NCBI GenBank assembly: GCA_018881555.1
Contig: JACAXG010000032.1
Location: forward strand, 2,864,837-2,928,836
Length of the DNA: 64,000 nt
From: Amblyornis subalaris
Lineage: Eukaryota; Chordata; Aves; Passeriformes; Ptilonorhynchidae
Direction of reading: 5' to 3'
Part shown: piece after piece, positions 26,280-39,107 of the stretch
How the letters are laid out: every line of letters begins with the position of its first letter
Numbering within the stretch: position 1 is the first letter of the stretch
Made by a program: the position numbers and the translations under genes
The notes under the pieces: generated by a model
The model's database searches: none
Told to the model about the DNA's origin: nothing
The model's input: the letters and a program-made list of their open reading frames with translations, nothing else

Positions 26280-29023
26280 AATTCTGAACTCTAATTCTGT
26301 CCTTTGTTCTGCTTACACCTTCTCCCACTTTGGTGCCTACATGCATTGCTGCAGACAATGAGACACTGACTGCTGATCTCTGGTTACAGTTTTACAAATA
26401 GATACTCATCAAACATTTAGTATTTTATTCTAGATCATATTTCTCCAGCTTGCATATAACNTTGGCTTTTAGAAAAAAAGTCTAAATAATGATGTTGAAA
26501 CAGAAGACTTCTGCTGATTTTCCTGTTCCCAGGATAGAATGGGCTGAAGCTGCTGGAAAAACATGGAGATAAATTTATGGCAGGGATATGTATCACCAGA
26601 AGGAGAAACAAAAATCTTACGTTGAAATCAAAGAAACACAAAGAAACTGACATTTCAAGACAGTGCTTGATGATTCCCAGATACATTGGAAGCTCATTTC
26701 ATCCTGTTGCAAGATTCTAGTCTTATAGTGAACCTGATTGTAATATCTCTTCTTAATATATTTATTTTAATGGCAAAATTTCCTCTCTTTCATTCCTAGA
26801 TACCACGAACCTCTCTAATTCCCCTGCATTTCCATTGAAACAAATGCCCTGAACCTCAGCAGGTGGCAGAGAAAGCCATTGGAGCAGCAGATGATTAAAG
26901 TCCATTGGAAAGCATCTGTTCCTCTACCTGCCCCTCTAAGGGCTCAACCTTGGACTCTGCCACTTAGCCAGCTATTTATTTTTTATGATGTTATATTCAT
27001 GCTTAGAGGGCCTTACTATCAGTCCCTTTTTACCTCCCCCCCCCCGCCAGAACCATGAGGAAATCTGCTGCCCCTTCACCTTCACTCCTTTTCTTGCAAG
27101 TGTCAGCTTTGTCAATCACAGAGAGATGATCCAGCTCATGAAAATGTGTCACAGCAGCCAGAGTTTCTGCTCTGACCTTCAGCTCTGCCCTCCGCTGTGA
27201 CAAACAAGTTTCATTTGCCACTCAGAGAAATCTGGTTATTTCCAGCAAAATATAACTTCTTTCTTCCTAGGAGAAAGAAAAAGAAAAGACCTCTAGCTGA
27301 GGAAATGTAATAATTTCCTGATTTTACCTCACTTTTTGCTCAGGTCTAGCAACAACTTCCTTATATACCAGAAAAAAAATCTATATGAATCATTAAAATT
27401 GGAGGAAGAAATCTATCCTTTAATTAGTTTTCATCTCCTGTTTGCTAGGGGTGGGAGTTTTCATACAGAGAAGGTACAGTGCAGAACAGTTTACTACCAG
27501 GAAAAAAGAAATAGATTTTCAAACAAAAATGGTACTATATTTTCCTTAATACACTTATTCAGGATCTCATTATTTGCTATCCATGAACACTTAAATGATA
27601 TCTGTGTAAGTATCCTACAACTGAAGATTGTTATTACTTGCAATTAAAGACACAGAGTTAATATTTTTTCATTAAGCGGGCAATTGGGATATGTAGCATC
27701 ANAAAGTCACCCCAGGACACATAATTCCAAAATTCCTGCTGAAATCTATGAGTTAGAGGATAATGACTATTATAGAGCACTGCAGGATGAAAGCTTCAGT
27801 GTCCAAAGGATCCAGTAGCTGAAGGGCTAAACCCACCCCTAAATGGACATGAGGCCCAGAACAGGGTTTGGGTGGACTAGAGACATTTGCAAACATGCCT
27901 GAAGACTTAAACACTTTGGGATAAAACCACCTCTCTGACTTTAACCTGAAAGTTTCCCTCGAGGCAATCAGTCCCACTGTGCACATACCCTGTGGTGAAT
28001 ACCTAGGAGCTTTTATGACAACATAAATTGTCACAAAATACAGAAACAAGGGACATTATCTTAATGGGAATAGGAAAATTTAAATAGATAAGCCGACACT
28101 TCCCTTCTTTTTGATTAGTGTCTCTTTCTTACTGAGCTCTCAGCTGCCNAAACTGTCCTGTGCAATGTGCTTTTTTCGATGTCAATTTTAATAGCTTTAT
28201 GGCAAAATTCTTTATTCTCCATACANGAAATACATCTACTAGTCTCCCTTGTATACACCTCCCCTCTGAAGACTTACTGAATTACATAGTAAAACCTGAG
28301 TAGTTCACATATAACCACTGCATGTCGTGATTGCATAATCCATGATCATGCCATAAAACTGTTTTCTGAATAACAGCATTAGCCTCCTTTTGAATTTCCT
28401 TGGATAAAACATGTTTTAAAGGAGTGTATAAATATCCACNGAGCACCCACAGACTTCTGTTTCATTGCTTCTGAAGCCCAGCACCTAATCTTGCTTTTAT
28501 GTCATGTNCTATATTACAAGGAAATGAAATGCAATTCAGTAAATTATCCACTNCAAGTTCTGGCCATTTCAGTAGATNAAAAAAAAAAGGGTCCTTTATC
28601 TTCTATTTGTTTTAAATCCCACTAGGATGCTGGCTTTATATTTACTCTTAGCTTGGGCTTTACTGTGAATCTTCAAGAAGGCTCCTCAAGTAGAGATTTA
28701 ATGAGCAGAGATGTCTTGAACAAAAGTAATCTCTGATTCCTAGCACAAACACTATTTATTGCACATCTAGGAGCAGCAGCACTGTATCTAATTCCTGGCA
28801 GCTGAGACTTTGATAACTAATAGCNGTGAATCTAACATTTCACTCTTGCTTTTAACAATTATCTAATCAGAACACTCCAGAAAAGGCATTACTGTTAAAC
28901 CAGGAAACAACAGCCTGCAATGTGTGAGCAGCTGGAACCCAACTGAGCCATGGTACAGCACATCACATCGGAGTTTAGGCTACTTATCAGAATATTAACA
29001 CAGGGAATTTCCTTCTAATCTGT
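26277..29023. other. AT-rich stretch, no gene seen
   Basis: I see no gene or dispersed repeat. There is a C run at about 27036-27048. Several N bases interrupt this region, especially at 28149-28580. Confidence 0.55.
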
Positions 29024-29305
29024 TTATTTTAAGACTCCAGAATTATTAGCAATTGTTCGACCTACCAGTTCATACCAATCAGTGTGAGAGACACCGGGAG
29101 CACAGTGTTCCGTACAGGTGCACCATAGGTCCTTGTCTTTGGCCCCTAAGTCAAGTGTACATAGATCAGTACTTTTTCTGCTGGAAGTCATTGATGCCAG
29201 GCACCTAATCCTCTGCTTAAGTGATTCCACTAGTTCTGGTCTGATATCCAAAAGTGTGGAAATTTGCTCTTGAGTGAATCCACCCTTTCTTGAAACCAGC
29301 CTACT
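29024..29305 (-). other. GC-richer open frame of unknown meaning
   Basis: On the minus strand a frame stays open for 93 codons, from just after a stop at 29306-29308 to a TAA at 29024-29026. It has no ATG near its start; the first in-frame ATG lies about a third of the way in. The composition is unlike the AT-rich junk frames nearby: rich in Glu, Asp, Lys and Arg, with GGFTQEQISTLLDIRPELVE early and TCTEHCAPG then DWYELVG late. The segment holds several CpGs. I recognise no domain. It could be a chance frame, an old repeat, or a relic exon; an ordinary gene is unlikely because there is no convincing splice site at its upstream edge. Confidence 0.2.
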
Positions 29306-29689
29306 TTAACTGAGATGACCAAACAAAAGATCTGGCATGCGACTTTATGTCCCAGGGTTTGAAATTCTTTAGTTTTCCAGAAAAAGGGAAAAAACATTGN
29401 ATTCAGAATAGATCCCACTCCAAGATAAACAATCCCTGACCAGTGTTAACTTCTTGAAAAACCTTATTGAGAAATATAACATTAATAAAAATTATTCATA
29501 TTCAGCTTCTCTGAGAATCAGGCCCTTAATTAGTTAAATTATTAAATCCTAATGCATAACCACATNTATGTTTTGAAGAAAAAAAGACCACACTGACTTT
29601 GAAAATATTGCTATCTACTTTCCCTCATCCATCTGACCTTGAAATTAAAGGCTTTTCTTTCTCTTGGCTTTACTCACCTGGTGTATTTC
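29306..29689. other. Unique stretch, nothing seen
   Basis: No supportable feature is seen in this short stretch. Confidence 0.5.
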
Positions 29690-29776
29690 AGAGCAGCAAT
29701 ATTACTGAAGTCAATAGAAGCATTGATATGGGTAAGTGCTACTCAAGATGAGTAAGACTTGCACTATCAAGCCCTA
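29690..29776 (+). repeat. Old interspersed repeat fragment
   Basis: ATTACTGAAGTCAATAGAAG, then GGGTAAGTGCTACTCAAGAT, GAGTAAGACTTGCA and CTATCAAGCCCT follow the layout of the second half of an ancient palindromic repeat ('TTGAAGTCAATGG..GTAAGT..TACTCA..GAGTAAG.TTGCAGGATC.GGCCCT'). It appears to be the same family as 23752-23826. The orientation given follows this reading; the family name is not known to me. Confidence 0.5.
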
Positions 29777-32700
29777 AAATTGTTTGCTTACCAACAGCCT
29801 ATGGAGGAAAAGATAATGGTTTACATGGAAAGGTGAACTAGGCTTGATATGAGAGCTATATATGCACCCTCTGATGAAAATGTTATTCTGATCTACTTGT
29901 TGAATGCAAATAGCTGTCAGCAAGAAGGTTTTGGTGGCTAAATTCCTTTTTGATAAATTTAAAAGAGGAAAGGAAAAAATGCTTCTTTAGGAAAACATCG
30001 TATGTTTTCAGAAAACAGTAGCTGAAAATTAAATATTCTTGCATAGTTCACACCTGTAGTATGTTAATAATATTATAGTACTACAACTATTTAACCCCTA
30101 GGAGAGAAAAGTAGTTTCTTCTTTTAAGCATTAGCTGACTCCATGCTAAGCCAGACATTTCTGACTAGGACTAAACAAAAGGATTGTATTGTATACATTA
30201 ACTAAGGAATACTTATACATATATATCTGATTCTTCACTAGGAACACTGCTGCAAGTGGACTAGAAAATTAAGCTTTTCACATTTGCTTCCCNGTGGAAG
30301 CTATGTAAAACAGAATAATAAATGATTGTCACTTTATTTCAGAACATAAAATTAATCTTAGAAAACAGAAAAGTCATGAACAATATTGCAGCAGTATTTC
30401 ATGGTTCACTGGTTATTATCACTTGCCAACATTAAGGTCACAAAAGAACATTTCTCATTTGTTGCCTAGAGTATCTGTGACTATATTCCTATTGTCAAAC
30501 CTAACCTTTTGGAGAACCACAGAGGGGCAAAAAGGAGAGNAAAAAAACTATTTAAAAGTGTGCTTTCTTTTTCTGCAGTTTGTGGAAAAATAATAATAGA
30601 ATTAAAAGCTTCAATCTGCTGGAGATAGAGGGGGTCACAAACTTTAAATATTTAGTCCCTGTTGTGAGTAAAGTATTAATAAATAAATTAGCAGCAACAC
30701 CAGATGGATTCCCTGGAGTCCAAAACCAGAACTTCCCAAACCATCAGTGGTAGCCAAGCCTTCACATAATTTGAAGTTTTGCTAAAATGGGCAATATAGG
30801 GAATAAATTATTTTAGGGGTAACAGAATCAAATATTTCTTGGTCAGTGATCTGAAAGTAAACACGTATATTGGTGTACACAAAAAATAAAGATCATCCTT
30901 ATGGTTCATCTAGAACACAAATTCAAGACACTCATTTAAAGCAAGTGTTGTCTATCCATCAGTTACNCAGAATTCCATCCTTATATGCCCCTTGGGTGGG
31001 GGACTGAAATAAATTGCTTTTCTCAATCTTGTACCTATAGACAAGTATCCACTTTACCCTCTCATGACATTTATCACTAATTTTTCATATTAGGGTTTCA
31101 GAAGGAGATTCAGTACAGCGAAAATCCTGTAAGAACTGTGGCTTCATTCCTACTTGTATTTATTCTGGAAAGACAATTTCAGCCTCTGTAAAAGGTTCTC
31201 AAATGGAGACATTAGTGGCAACATCATGCACTCAGTGTTGCAAAGCTTAAGAACTGCGAGGGTGACACGATACACAAAGAGACTAAGAGTATGCTAGTAA
31301 AATTTAATTTTCTCCAGATCATTCACTTGACAAGAAATAGCCTGAGTCAATATTACTAAACTCTCCTGTTCTTCAGAACAAAATGTTTGCACCCAGGCAA
31401 CTGTTTGAGAATGATCCTCAGCTCATGCAAACTCTCAGNATAAGACCACAAATTATTTGGTAGAGTGCCAGGTGACACAAGCTTCCAGCATGCCAGAAAC
31501 CTTCCTGACTATTTAACCCCAGGCACAAANGAACTTCAGTGTCTGAGAAAGCTCCAGGACATTTTTCTTTACTAACAGAGTTGTAGCCAGTCCTCCAGAC
31601 TTTTGTTGAGGTCCTTTAAAAGATCTTTCAAGAGTTTGGCTAAAGAACAGCAGATNCAAAACAAACCAGCTCAGCCCATCTCCCAGTAGAAACGACATCA
31701 AACTGAGAATTAGTGGACAAATCATTCATGGCCTGTATATTTAAGAATAAATAACTCTTCAAATATTAAAAGATCAGATTTGGACNCATTACGCTTTGGT
31801 AGACTCACGTATTTACTTCCCCACTGAGGTGTGGGTGATTTCTGAACATCATTTCCGTTAATATCAAGGGGAAATGCTCGTCAACCCCTCCAGTGCATCA
31901 TATCAAGGGCAAATTCCTACATCATTTGCCTTTGTTACTGATTCAAATACAAGCTGTGAACAGACCAGTACACAGATTATAGTACAGTTCAAGGAGTGGC
32001 AAAAAATCCCTGCATACTATAAACAGACTCCTTAGTTTGATTTTATTTATTTTTTTTAATAAGATACAATGTTCTCCAAAGTGACATCCTGACTGAGACT
32101 CAGTGCTGGCAGGGTAAGGAAAAACAAACAATTAGGCTTGTTCCTGTAAGCTATTTTTTATTGTGGGGTCGTGAACTCTTTCCCCCTGACTAGCCTCACT
32201 CTAAAATAAAGTGACTGGCTTGGATATAAAAGTGTTTGTGTTTTGACAGCTCTCCCGCTCTGCTTTTTCAATCCAAGCATAATGGGTAAGCAGCAATGTG
32301 TTGGCAAAGCATTTCCAATTAAGCATATAGGGAGCTCCTTTGCCAGTCGCCAGCAAGTGATCCTACCTGCAACCCCCAAGTGTTCTCCTTGGCCAGAAAT
32401 TGATTTTGAAAGCTAATTAGTTCTTACATTAAGCCAAATTTTAGAACATCTTTTTTCAATATAATACTGCTGATGTGGGGCAAGTATTCAGGAAGACCAC
32501 ATTATCAGCAAAGATAATTTTCTGTATTTTTTACATTATGGTTTTTATGTTGAGGGATCTTCTGGCACTTCATAATTATTAACGTAAGGTGGCAAATGTC
32601 ACCATCACTGGGAGGAAGCACGATGTCTGGATGAGCACCAAAGATGCATATCTCACTGTCTTCCACACTTTTCATGTTATGTATTTTAAGCAACTTTCCG

Positions 32701-33255
32701 TTTGGGGAAATGCAAATAAATGAATAAATGCATTTATAGTGCATTATAAATAAAAATTTCTTAACCCAAGTGAATGAAGCATTACTTGGAAGATGACATC
32801 CTCCTGCAGCTACCTGGAAGTCTCTGCAGCTGAGCAGAAGAGGAATAAACATTTTCCCATTTCATCAGAGAAAGCATATAAATTCAAACCTGACCTAGAA
32901 TCCATCTGGGAAAGTTTTTTTCCTCAACATGCCATTAAAAAAAATTGGAACAATGATTGATCTTTTTAAGAAATTAAACAAAGGCCAGATATCTTCTTTC
33001 ACTATTATATTCCAGAAGTAGCTGTGCATAAGACTGGCTCTGCTACGAACCCTAAGCTGTGGACATGTTTACTGTTAGGTCTGTTAAGGTTCACGAGGCT
33101 TTCCACGAACTCAGAATGAGATCTGAGACACTTCCAGGTGCCAGAGAAGGATACAGAGAGCATTTTGAGAAAACCACATGAAATACAAGAGGTTTTGTTT
33201 GATTTCTGNGCAGAAGGATTTTTACCAGTGTCATTTAGATTTTGTTTTGATATTT
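29777..33255. other. AT-rich stretch, no gene seen
   Basis: No gene, RNA or clear repeat is seen. The frames at 31513-31725, 32158-32379 and 32505-32852 carry no domain. Confidence 0.55.
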
Positions 33256-33965
33256 TCACAGAATCACATGATGGGTAAAGTTGGAAGTGACCACATCTGG
33301 TTCAACCTCCCTGCTCAAGCAAGATCATCCTAGAGCAGATGGCACAGAATCGTGTCCAGATGGTTCTTGATTATATCCAGGGAGGGAGATTTCATAACCT
33401 TTCTGGGCAATCTGTTCCAATATGTGGTCACCGGCACCATAAAGTTCTTCCTCATGTTCAGGTGGAATGTCCTGTGCAGCAGTTTCTGCCCTTTGTCTCT
33501 TGTCTCATTGCACGGAGCAGAGCCTGGTCCACCCTTCCTTCAGATGCTGATATATTTTGATAATTCCCCTCTCACTTGTCTCTTCCTGGGGCTAAACAAG
33601 CTCAACTCCCTCAGCCTTTCCTTGTAAGGGAGATGCTCCAGTCCCTTAATCATCTTCATAGCCTCCGCTGGACCCACTCCAGGAGCTTCATGTCTCTTGT
33701 CCTGAGGAGCCCAGGACTGGTCACAGCATTCCAGATGTGCCTCGCCAGGGCTGAGTAGAGGGGTAGTATCAGCTCCCTCCACATCTTGGCAATGCTTTTC
33801 CTAGTGCATCTCCCTGGATCGATACCATTGGCCTTATTGGCCCCCAGGGCACTGCTGGCCCATGGGCAGCTTGTTGTCCACCAGGANTCCCAAGTACTTC
33901 TCCACAGAGCTGCTTTCCAGCAGGTTGGCCCCCATCCTGTGCTGGTGCATTTTGGGTTTCTTTTA
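33256..33965 (-). mobile_element. CR1 LINE, 0.7-kb 5'-truncated copy
   Basis: The plus strand begins TCACAGAATCACATGATGGG, the reverse complement of a CR1 tail, and ends near GCTGGTGCATTTTGGG. Translated on the minus strand it gives the ORF2 C-terminus: HLECCDQSWAPQDKR, MKMIKGLEHLPYKERLRELS and LFSPRKRQVRGEL. The frame is broken. One N (33887) lies inside. The retained part is downstream of the reverse-transcriptase catalytic region, so it cannot move. It is the clearest CR1 in the middle of the window and looks like a different subfamily from the 21.7-kb copy, judged by the 'GGGTAAAGTTGGAAGTGACC' 3' end. Confidence 0.95.
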
Positions 33966-36432
33966 AATGTAAAAACAATGTGAAAATCTTATCCTTCTCA
34001 ANCTAAAAGGGGAGCAAAGAACTTAAGTGCAAAATCACAAAAGTTCACATAAAACTGATTAAAATTATTTAAAACCACCCACAGTGAGATTACTTGACAA
34101 TGATTGATTACTGAGAACACAATAAGTGACAAAGAATTCAGTGCCAAACATTTAGGGGCAGTGAGAGCTTACTCTTGTTTTGGCAGGTATTATACCAGCA
34201 ATGGTCAGGAAGGATTTTTCCACTCCAATTGAATCTAGGCAGAAGGTGGGTCTGTTTCTTTTGTTCTGCCAATTATACAATCATTCATGTTCCTACAAAG
34301 AATTCTGTCGATAATGAACATTTCCTGACACAGAAAATATTGATTAAAAGGTTTCTATACGGAAGTCAAAGAAAACTGGAAAAAATTATGCAATCACACA
34401 AAATTTTGTCTGAAATGTTGTAACTTAGCCAGGTAAGTAAGGTCTGGAATGCTCATAATTATTATTATTATCATATTTTCCTCTTTTTGTAGACAATTCC
34501 CTGTAGAATGCTGAAACTCACATGGACACCAACCCTACTCACTGAATACATTTTATTAATCATTTATAAAATGCCTCCCCATGGACCACACAGGATTAAT
34601 AAATAAGTCTCAAGCAGGTAAAAAATCAAAGAAATGCTATTCAACTGACCAGGAAACAGGCTTAAAGAAAGAAGGGGATTTTGCCCCAGAGAGAATATAT
34701 TCCTCTTTTCTCNCTTCACAAGTTAAGCGAGTTATAATTCAACAAGTTCACAATAAATTATTAATTCTGGCTTGTAGCAGAAATTGATAAAACAGATGGA
34801 AAAAAATCTAGTAAGAAATTCACTAACGGCTTGAAGCACAGTTTCCCCCTGCGAGTTTAAAGCCCGTTAATCCACAACCTGCCAGTGTGTAGAAGCCATG
34901 TGTTCTCCCACCAAAGACACACATATTCACCCACCCCTCAACACTGCTTTAGCTGGGTTGAATGTTGTGGCAGGTTCAGACACCCCAGGAGGAGCCTTGG
35001 GATCTGCTAAACTGTGAGCAAATCACTTGGAAATGTTTTTATTTTTCCCAGTGATTCTCAGGGATGCTGTCAGTTCCTGTTTAGGCAGCATGGACACAAC
35101 CCATGTCCACATCATTCCCTGCAGGAGGCACAGGTTTAGGGCAGCCTAAGCTCCCCCATGCCCTGCCCAGCCAAGGCATTCCCTCTGAGAGCACAGACCC
35201 TGAGCTGGTGGGAACAGGACTCTGCTCTCCTGTCAGGAAGGTGAGCCATATTTTTGAGGTGGCAGAATGTTTTGAAAAGTAATGCAGCATTATCATAATG
35301 CAGTTGAAACTGCCTTGCTGGCAAGACAGAGAGAGATGTATTTCTTCAGCCAGTCAAAATTAATGGGCATTCCGCACTGCCTTTGCTATGGTTTAGTGTG
35401 GAGTTTGGGCTGCACACCCTGACCCAGCAATTATGTGGAAGAAGGGTTTACCATCTNGTTTTATCCCACATTCTTCTTCCCATTCATATCCCCTCCTGCA
35501 ACACTGGCACCACCTGAGCAGCAAAAGAGAGGTAGCGAATGAGGTGAATTAGAATTGGTGAATATTTCATTCCCTTCATCTGTTGTCTACTGGGAGGATA
35601 CGAATGTATCAGCATCCTCCTTTTAAATAAACTCATAGTCCTCAAGACATTCACTACAAGAAGGGCTCTGTGTCATAAGACTGGGAATTCCCTTTAATTC
35701 CCTCTTCATTTGTTCCACCTGCACCCAAAGTTGGCTTGCTATAGCCTAAATTACATATATATATATATAATTTTCCCTATATATGTACTCATGGCCACTA
35801 AGTAGCTATATAACCACTAACTCACATTTCCCATAAGAAATGTCTGACATATAGAAATGAGACACTGGTTGGGTAGACCAGTTCTGCAGTGAAATTAAAA
35901 TTTTATTCCTTACGTTCTTGGGTACTACCTTTTACTCTCATGCCCAGGTTCAAACATTTTCAGATTTAGTGTCAGTAAGGAATTTCCCTTAGGTAAGGTT
36001 GGTTTGGACACAGCAGAACAGGATACATATGCCCTGTAAGCTCATCTAGTGTATTTTATCCAATGGATTCCCTGCCATTGCAATGGCCTCTAGCATAGTT
36101 GCTATTTCAATTCCATTTGATCTTTACCTATGGTGAATCCATATTTATATCTATGGAGAATTAAATGCCTTAGCTTATAACTGAGGTTACCGAGTTCAGT
36201 ATGGGGACATATTTCATATCCTGTCCCTTATGGCTTTAAATTCCTTGTAAGATATAGTGAAATACTTCCATAACCCAAAACACTGTGTACTTTCTAAAGC
36301 AAAATCTTTCTACAGTTCATGTTTTGTCAATGAAATTACTAATTCATCCAACAGGAATATTTTTCCCAAATGTAGAATTCACAAGACAACACCGAGTACA
36401 TGGATTTCTTTCCATTGCTGCTTTCATACATA
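33966..36432. other. Mostly unique stretch, no gene seen
   Basis: AT-rich at both ends, with a GC-richer patch at about 34840-35250. That patch contains a splice-flanked 189-bp segment (listed separately). A short (AT)n tract is at 35755-35769. No coding gene is supported. Confidence 0.5.
35052..35240 (+). other. Candidate noncoding exon flanked by splice-site consensus
   Basis: Just upstream is a pyrimidine-rich acceptor (TTTTTATTTTTCCCAG, ending at 35051) with a branch-site-like TGCTAAA at about 35005. The segment ends in AGGAAG and is followed at once by GTGAGCC, a strong donor. It is 189 bp long and GC-rich against an AT-rich background. All three plus frames contain stops, so if it is an exon it is noncoding or untranslated. 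Paired sites like this can also occur by chance in 64 kb. Confidence 0.2.
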
Positions 36433-36484
36433 TTTCTCTCTCTCTCTCCTTTCTCTCTCCTTCTCTCTCTCTCTCTCTCTCTCC
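36433..36484. repeat. CT-rich microsatellite
   Basis: An imperfect (CT)n tract with CCTTT interruptions, ending in about eleven uninterrupted CT units (36462-36483). The Ser/Leu-rich frames across it are artefacts of the repeat. Confidence 0.95.
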
Positions 36485-37195
36485 ATCATTTACTCCACTT
36501 CTTCTTTTCTACTCAACATACTAAACTGAGGGCAAAATCAGGTTATTAGGTATCTGTTTGTAATAGTGGAGACAACATAATGAAAGGACACCCTTTTATT
36601 AATGTCTTTTCTGTCCATTCCTATTGCTCTGCTAATAATGTGGGAAACTCAACACAGGTCAAAACTCATCCTGACCCTACAGCTACTGTGTTGGCTTCAG
36701 ACTCTCTTTTATTCTACAAAGAGAAGGGGAGAGGCTGTTTGAAAGTGCTGCATTTCTATAACATAATTTTCCTTTTCCTCTAGTTATTCTCAAAGTTTTG
36801 GAAAGTATTGCTCTACAGTTAAATATGATTTGGACTGAATTTCTGAACAGCTTGCAGAGACTACCACATAATCTAACGAATGCTATACTTGAAGGCTTGA
36901 CCTCATTAATTGGCACTGTGATATCCNCCTGATCTCTTCCTTCCTGCTTCCCAAGAGAAGTGTCAACATTTAAAACTCAAGATTTGTCTGCTGATATTTT
37001 TTTAAGGGATAAATAATTTGATTCATAACACTGTGAAGTACCTATTCAATCATAATGTGATTACAATAGAGTTTCTCTCTGTAGAGTGAGGACGAATCCC
37101 TAGTTGGGATTTTTGGAACAACTCATCAGTCTNTTTCTCAGTGGGCAGAGTCTAAGTATTGCAATGTAGGACTGTGGAGAAACCTGAGCTAGCTT

Positions 37196-37233
37196 GGGTG
37201 TTATGGGTTCAATATGGGTGTTGGGTTCAATAT
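37196..37233. repeat. Two-copy 18-20-bp tandem duplication
   Basis: GGGTGTTATGGGTTCAATAT (37196-37215) is followed directly by GGGTGTTGGGTTCAATAT (37216-37233), which differs only by loss of two bases. It is a recent-looking slippage or tandem duplication. Confidence 0.85.
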
Positions 37234-39074
37234 GGAAGTATCTTGTGAGCCTTTAGACAACAGCTGAAAAAGGAAAATTTCTACCTAAGTTATGTATGAT
37301 GACTTTTTACAACCAACACAGAAAAGCAGACTTTCCTAGAGCTCAATTAATCTGATTCTTTTAAGAGTTTGTTCTAGGGGAGGATGAATGGAAGTGCATT
37401 TTACTCCCTNTAAAGAGAATCAGAGACAGACTTCCTCCTTCTTCAGGTTCTCCACCAACATCCCAAACTTCATTTCTCACCGACATAGTCTCACATCCTC
37501 CAGTTCTTGCCCAGAACATTGTTTTGGAAATTGTTCTGAGGAAAAAAAAAAAAAAAAGGAAAAGAAAACCAAAACTTTTTGATACTATTCTGTTATCATA
37601 GGGAGGAAGGAAAAAAAACCCAGTAAAATCCATCTTTTCCAACAGTGTTTATCATTTCATGTATGGCTAAAGTGACAGTTTGGCTTTCTACAGGCACATC
37701 TAAGAGCATGAGAGAAAGATAATTTCTGGTAGTTTCTAGATGTGAGCAGGATTTGTCTGAAGATGTCGGTAGCTCTTAGGCTGGCAGTACTCACTGGAGT
37801 TGTAAGTGTTTTCTAGAAAAGATACAACTTGTTATTTTATTTTAGGCTATTAAAAAAAAAACTTATTAAATTTCTTAAAGCTATTCCTGTTTCCATCATT
37901 CACATAATTTGGTTTTCCTTTTCAAAAAGTTCTGCCAAGAAAATATAGTTTTATGTATGTAATTCTTGCTCCTCTTTTGCTCCTGCTCATTCTGACTATC
38001 AATTTCTAAGCACCCCAGAGCAACAGACCTCTCTCACTCCAGGAGACTGTCTATATAAAGATTACAGCCTTTAAAAAGTTGCAATTCAATGCATAAAATA
38101 TATTGCCATCTCCTATTTATTTTTTAAAGAACACTAGGTTATAAATTGCTAAAGAAGGAAAAACTGTATATATAGTTCAGGTGAATAAATAAATTATATT
38201 TATATCATTATAAAAATAAATGCCCTTCATAGTACAGTGGCAAAAATGTAAGGAAATAGCAACAGTGAATGGCAGAGTGTTATCCCAGGAATGAACTCTG
38301 CTTGATCAATCTAACACCACCTTAGAACTTTTCTGCTTTCTAGATACATTCTTATGACCTACAAAGATCTCAGAAATATAGATTCTTTTCAACTTTGCCA
38401 CTACCAACAAAGAAATCTAATGGCAGAAATAGATGGGGCATCTTATCAGAGCATGTCAGCCTGAAAAATATAAAAGTCTGCTAGCATTTATGGCCAAGGG
38501 GAAAAAATCCCTTTGCAAAAGAGGAAAATTTCTGCTTACAACCATGTGCTTCAAATACCTCCAAAATAAAAATCAACACAGAAGACGGTTTATCATGATA
38601 TCCCAGGGGGAAAAAAAGTATTTTTCATGCAATTGAGGTAACATAAAATCAAAGATACATTTATAAAAAGCAAGAAGACCTAAGAGTCTAGGAGTCTCAG
38701 CCTCGATGAATTCTACTATTATTAGTTAGGCTTTAATTCACTGCAACTCTCTTACTAATGGACTGGCAATTAATTATTGAATTGGCTATTCAAAAAGTAT
38801 GGCACATTACTGTGCTGGAGGAAATACATTCTAATTTACAGGGCTCTGGCCCAGCAATGATATTGAATATGATTACTCCATTTTGCCCCTCTAATACACA
38901 ACCTAAAGGGCAACATGTACTTTTAGCAGTTGTCTAGAATAATTCAGTCTCCCCACCTCTGATATGGTCCTGCATAACAGGAGCTAGTTCTAAATGAAAA
39001 AATTTTAACACGGACATCACAGTTATGGGTGATCCTTTTTACAACCTCCGAGAGGGCATCCCACAGCAGCTGCA

Positions 39075-39107
39075 TGGGACCATCCCGCATCCCACTGGAT
39101 GGTCCCA
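39075..39107. other. Perfect 11-bp-arm hairpin
   Basis: TGGGACCATCC (39075-39085) and GGATGGTCCCA (39097-39107) are perfect reverse complements separated by an 11-base GC-rich loop. The surroundings are AT-rich. It could form a stable stem in RNA or DNA. No transposon ends or poly(T) terminator are evident. Confidence 0.7.

Noticed and set aside
26985..27221. Paired plus/minus frames as a small gene
   Set aside because: The two frames are mutual shadows around a C run, with no domain on either strand.
33339..33983. Several overlapping frames on both strands as genes
   Set aside because: All fall within the CR1 copy at 33256-33965 or its edge.
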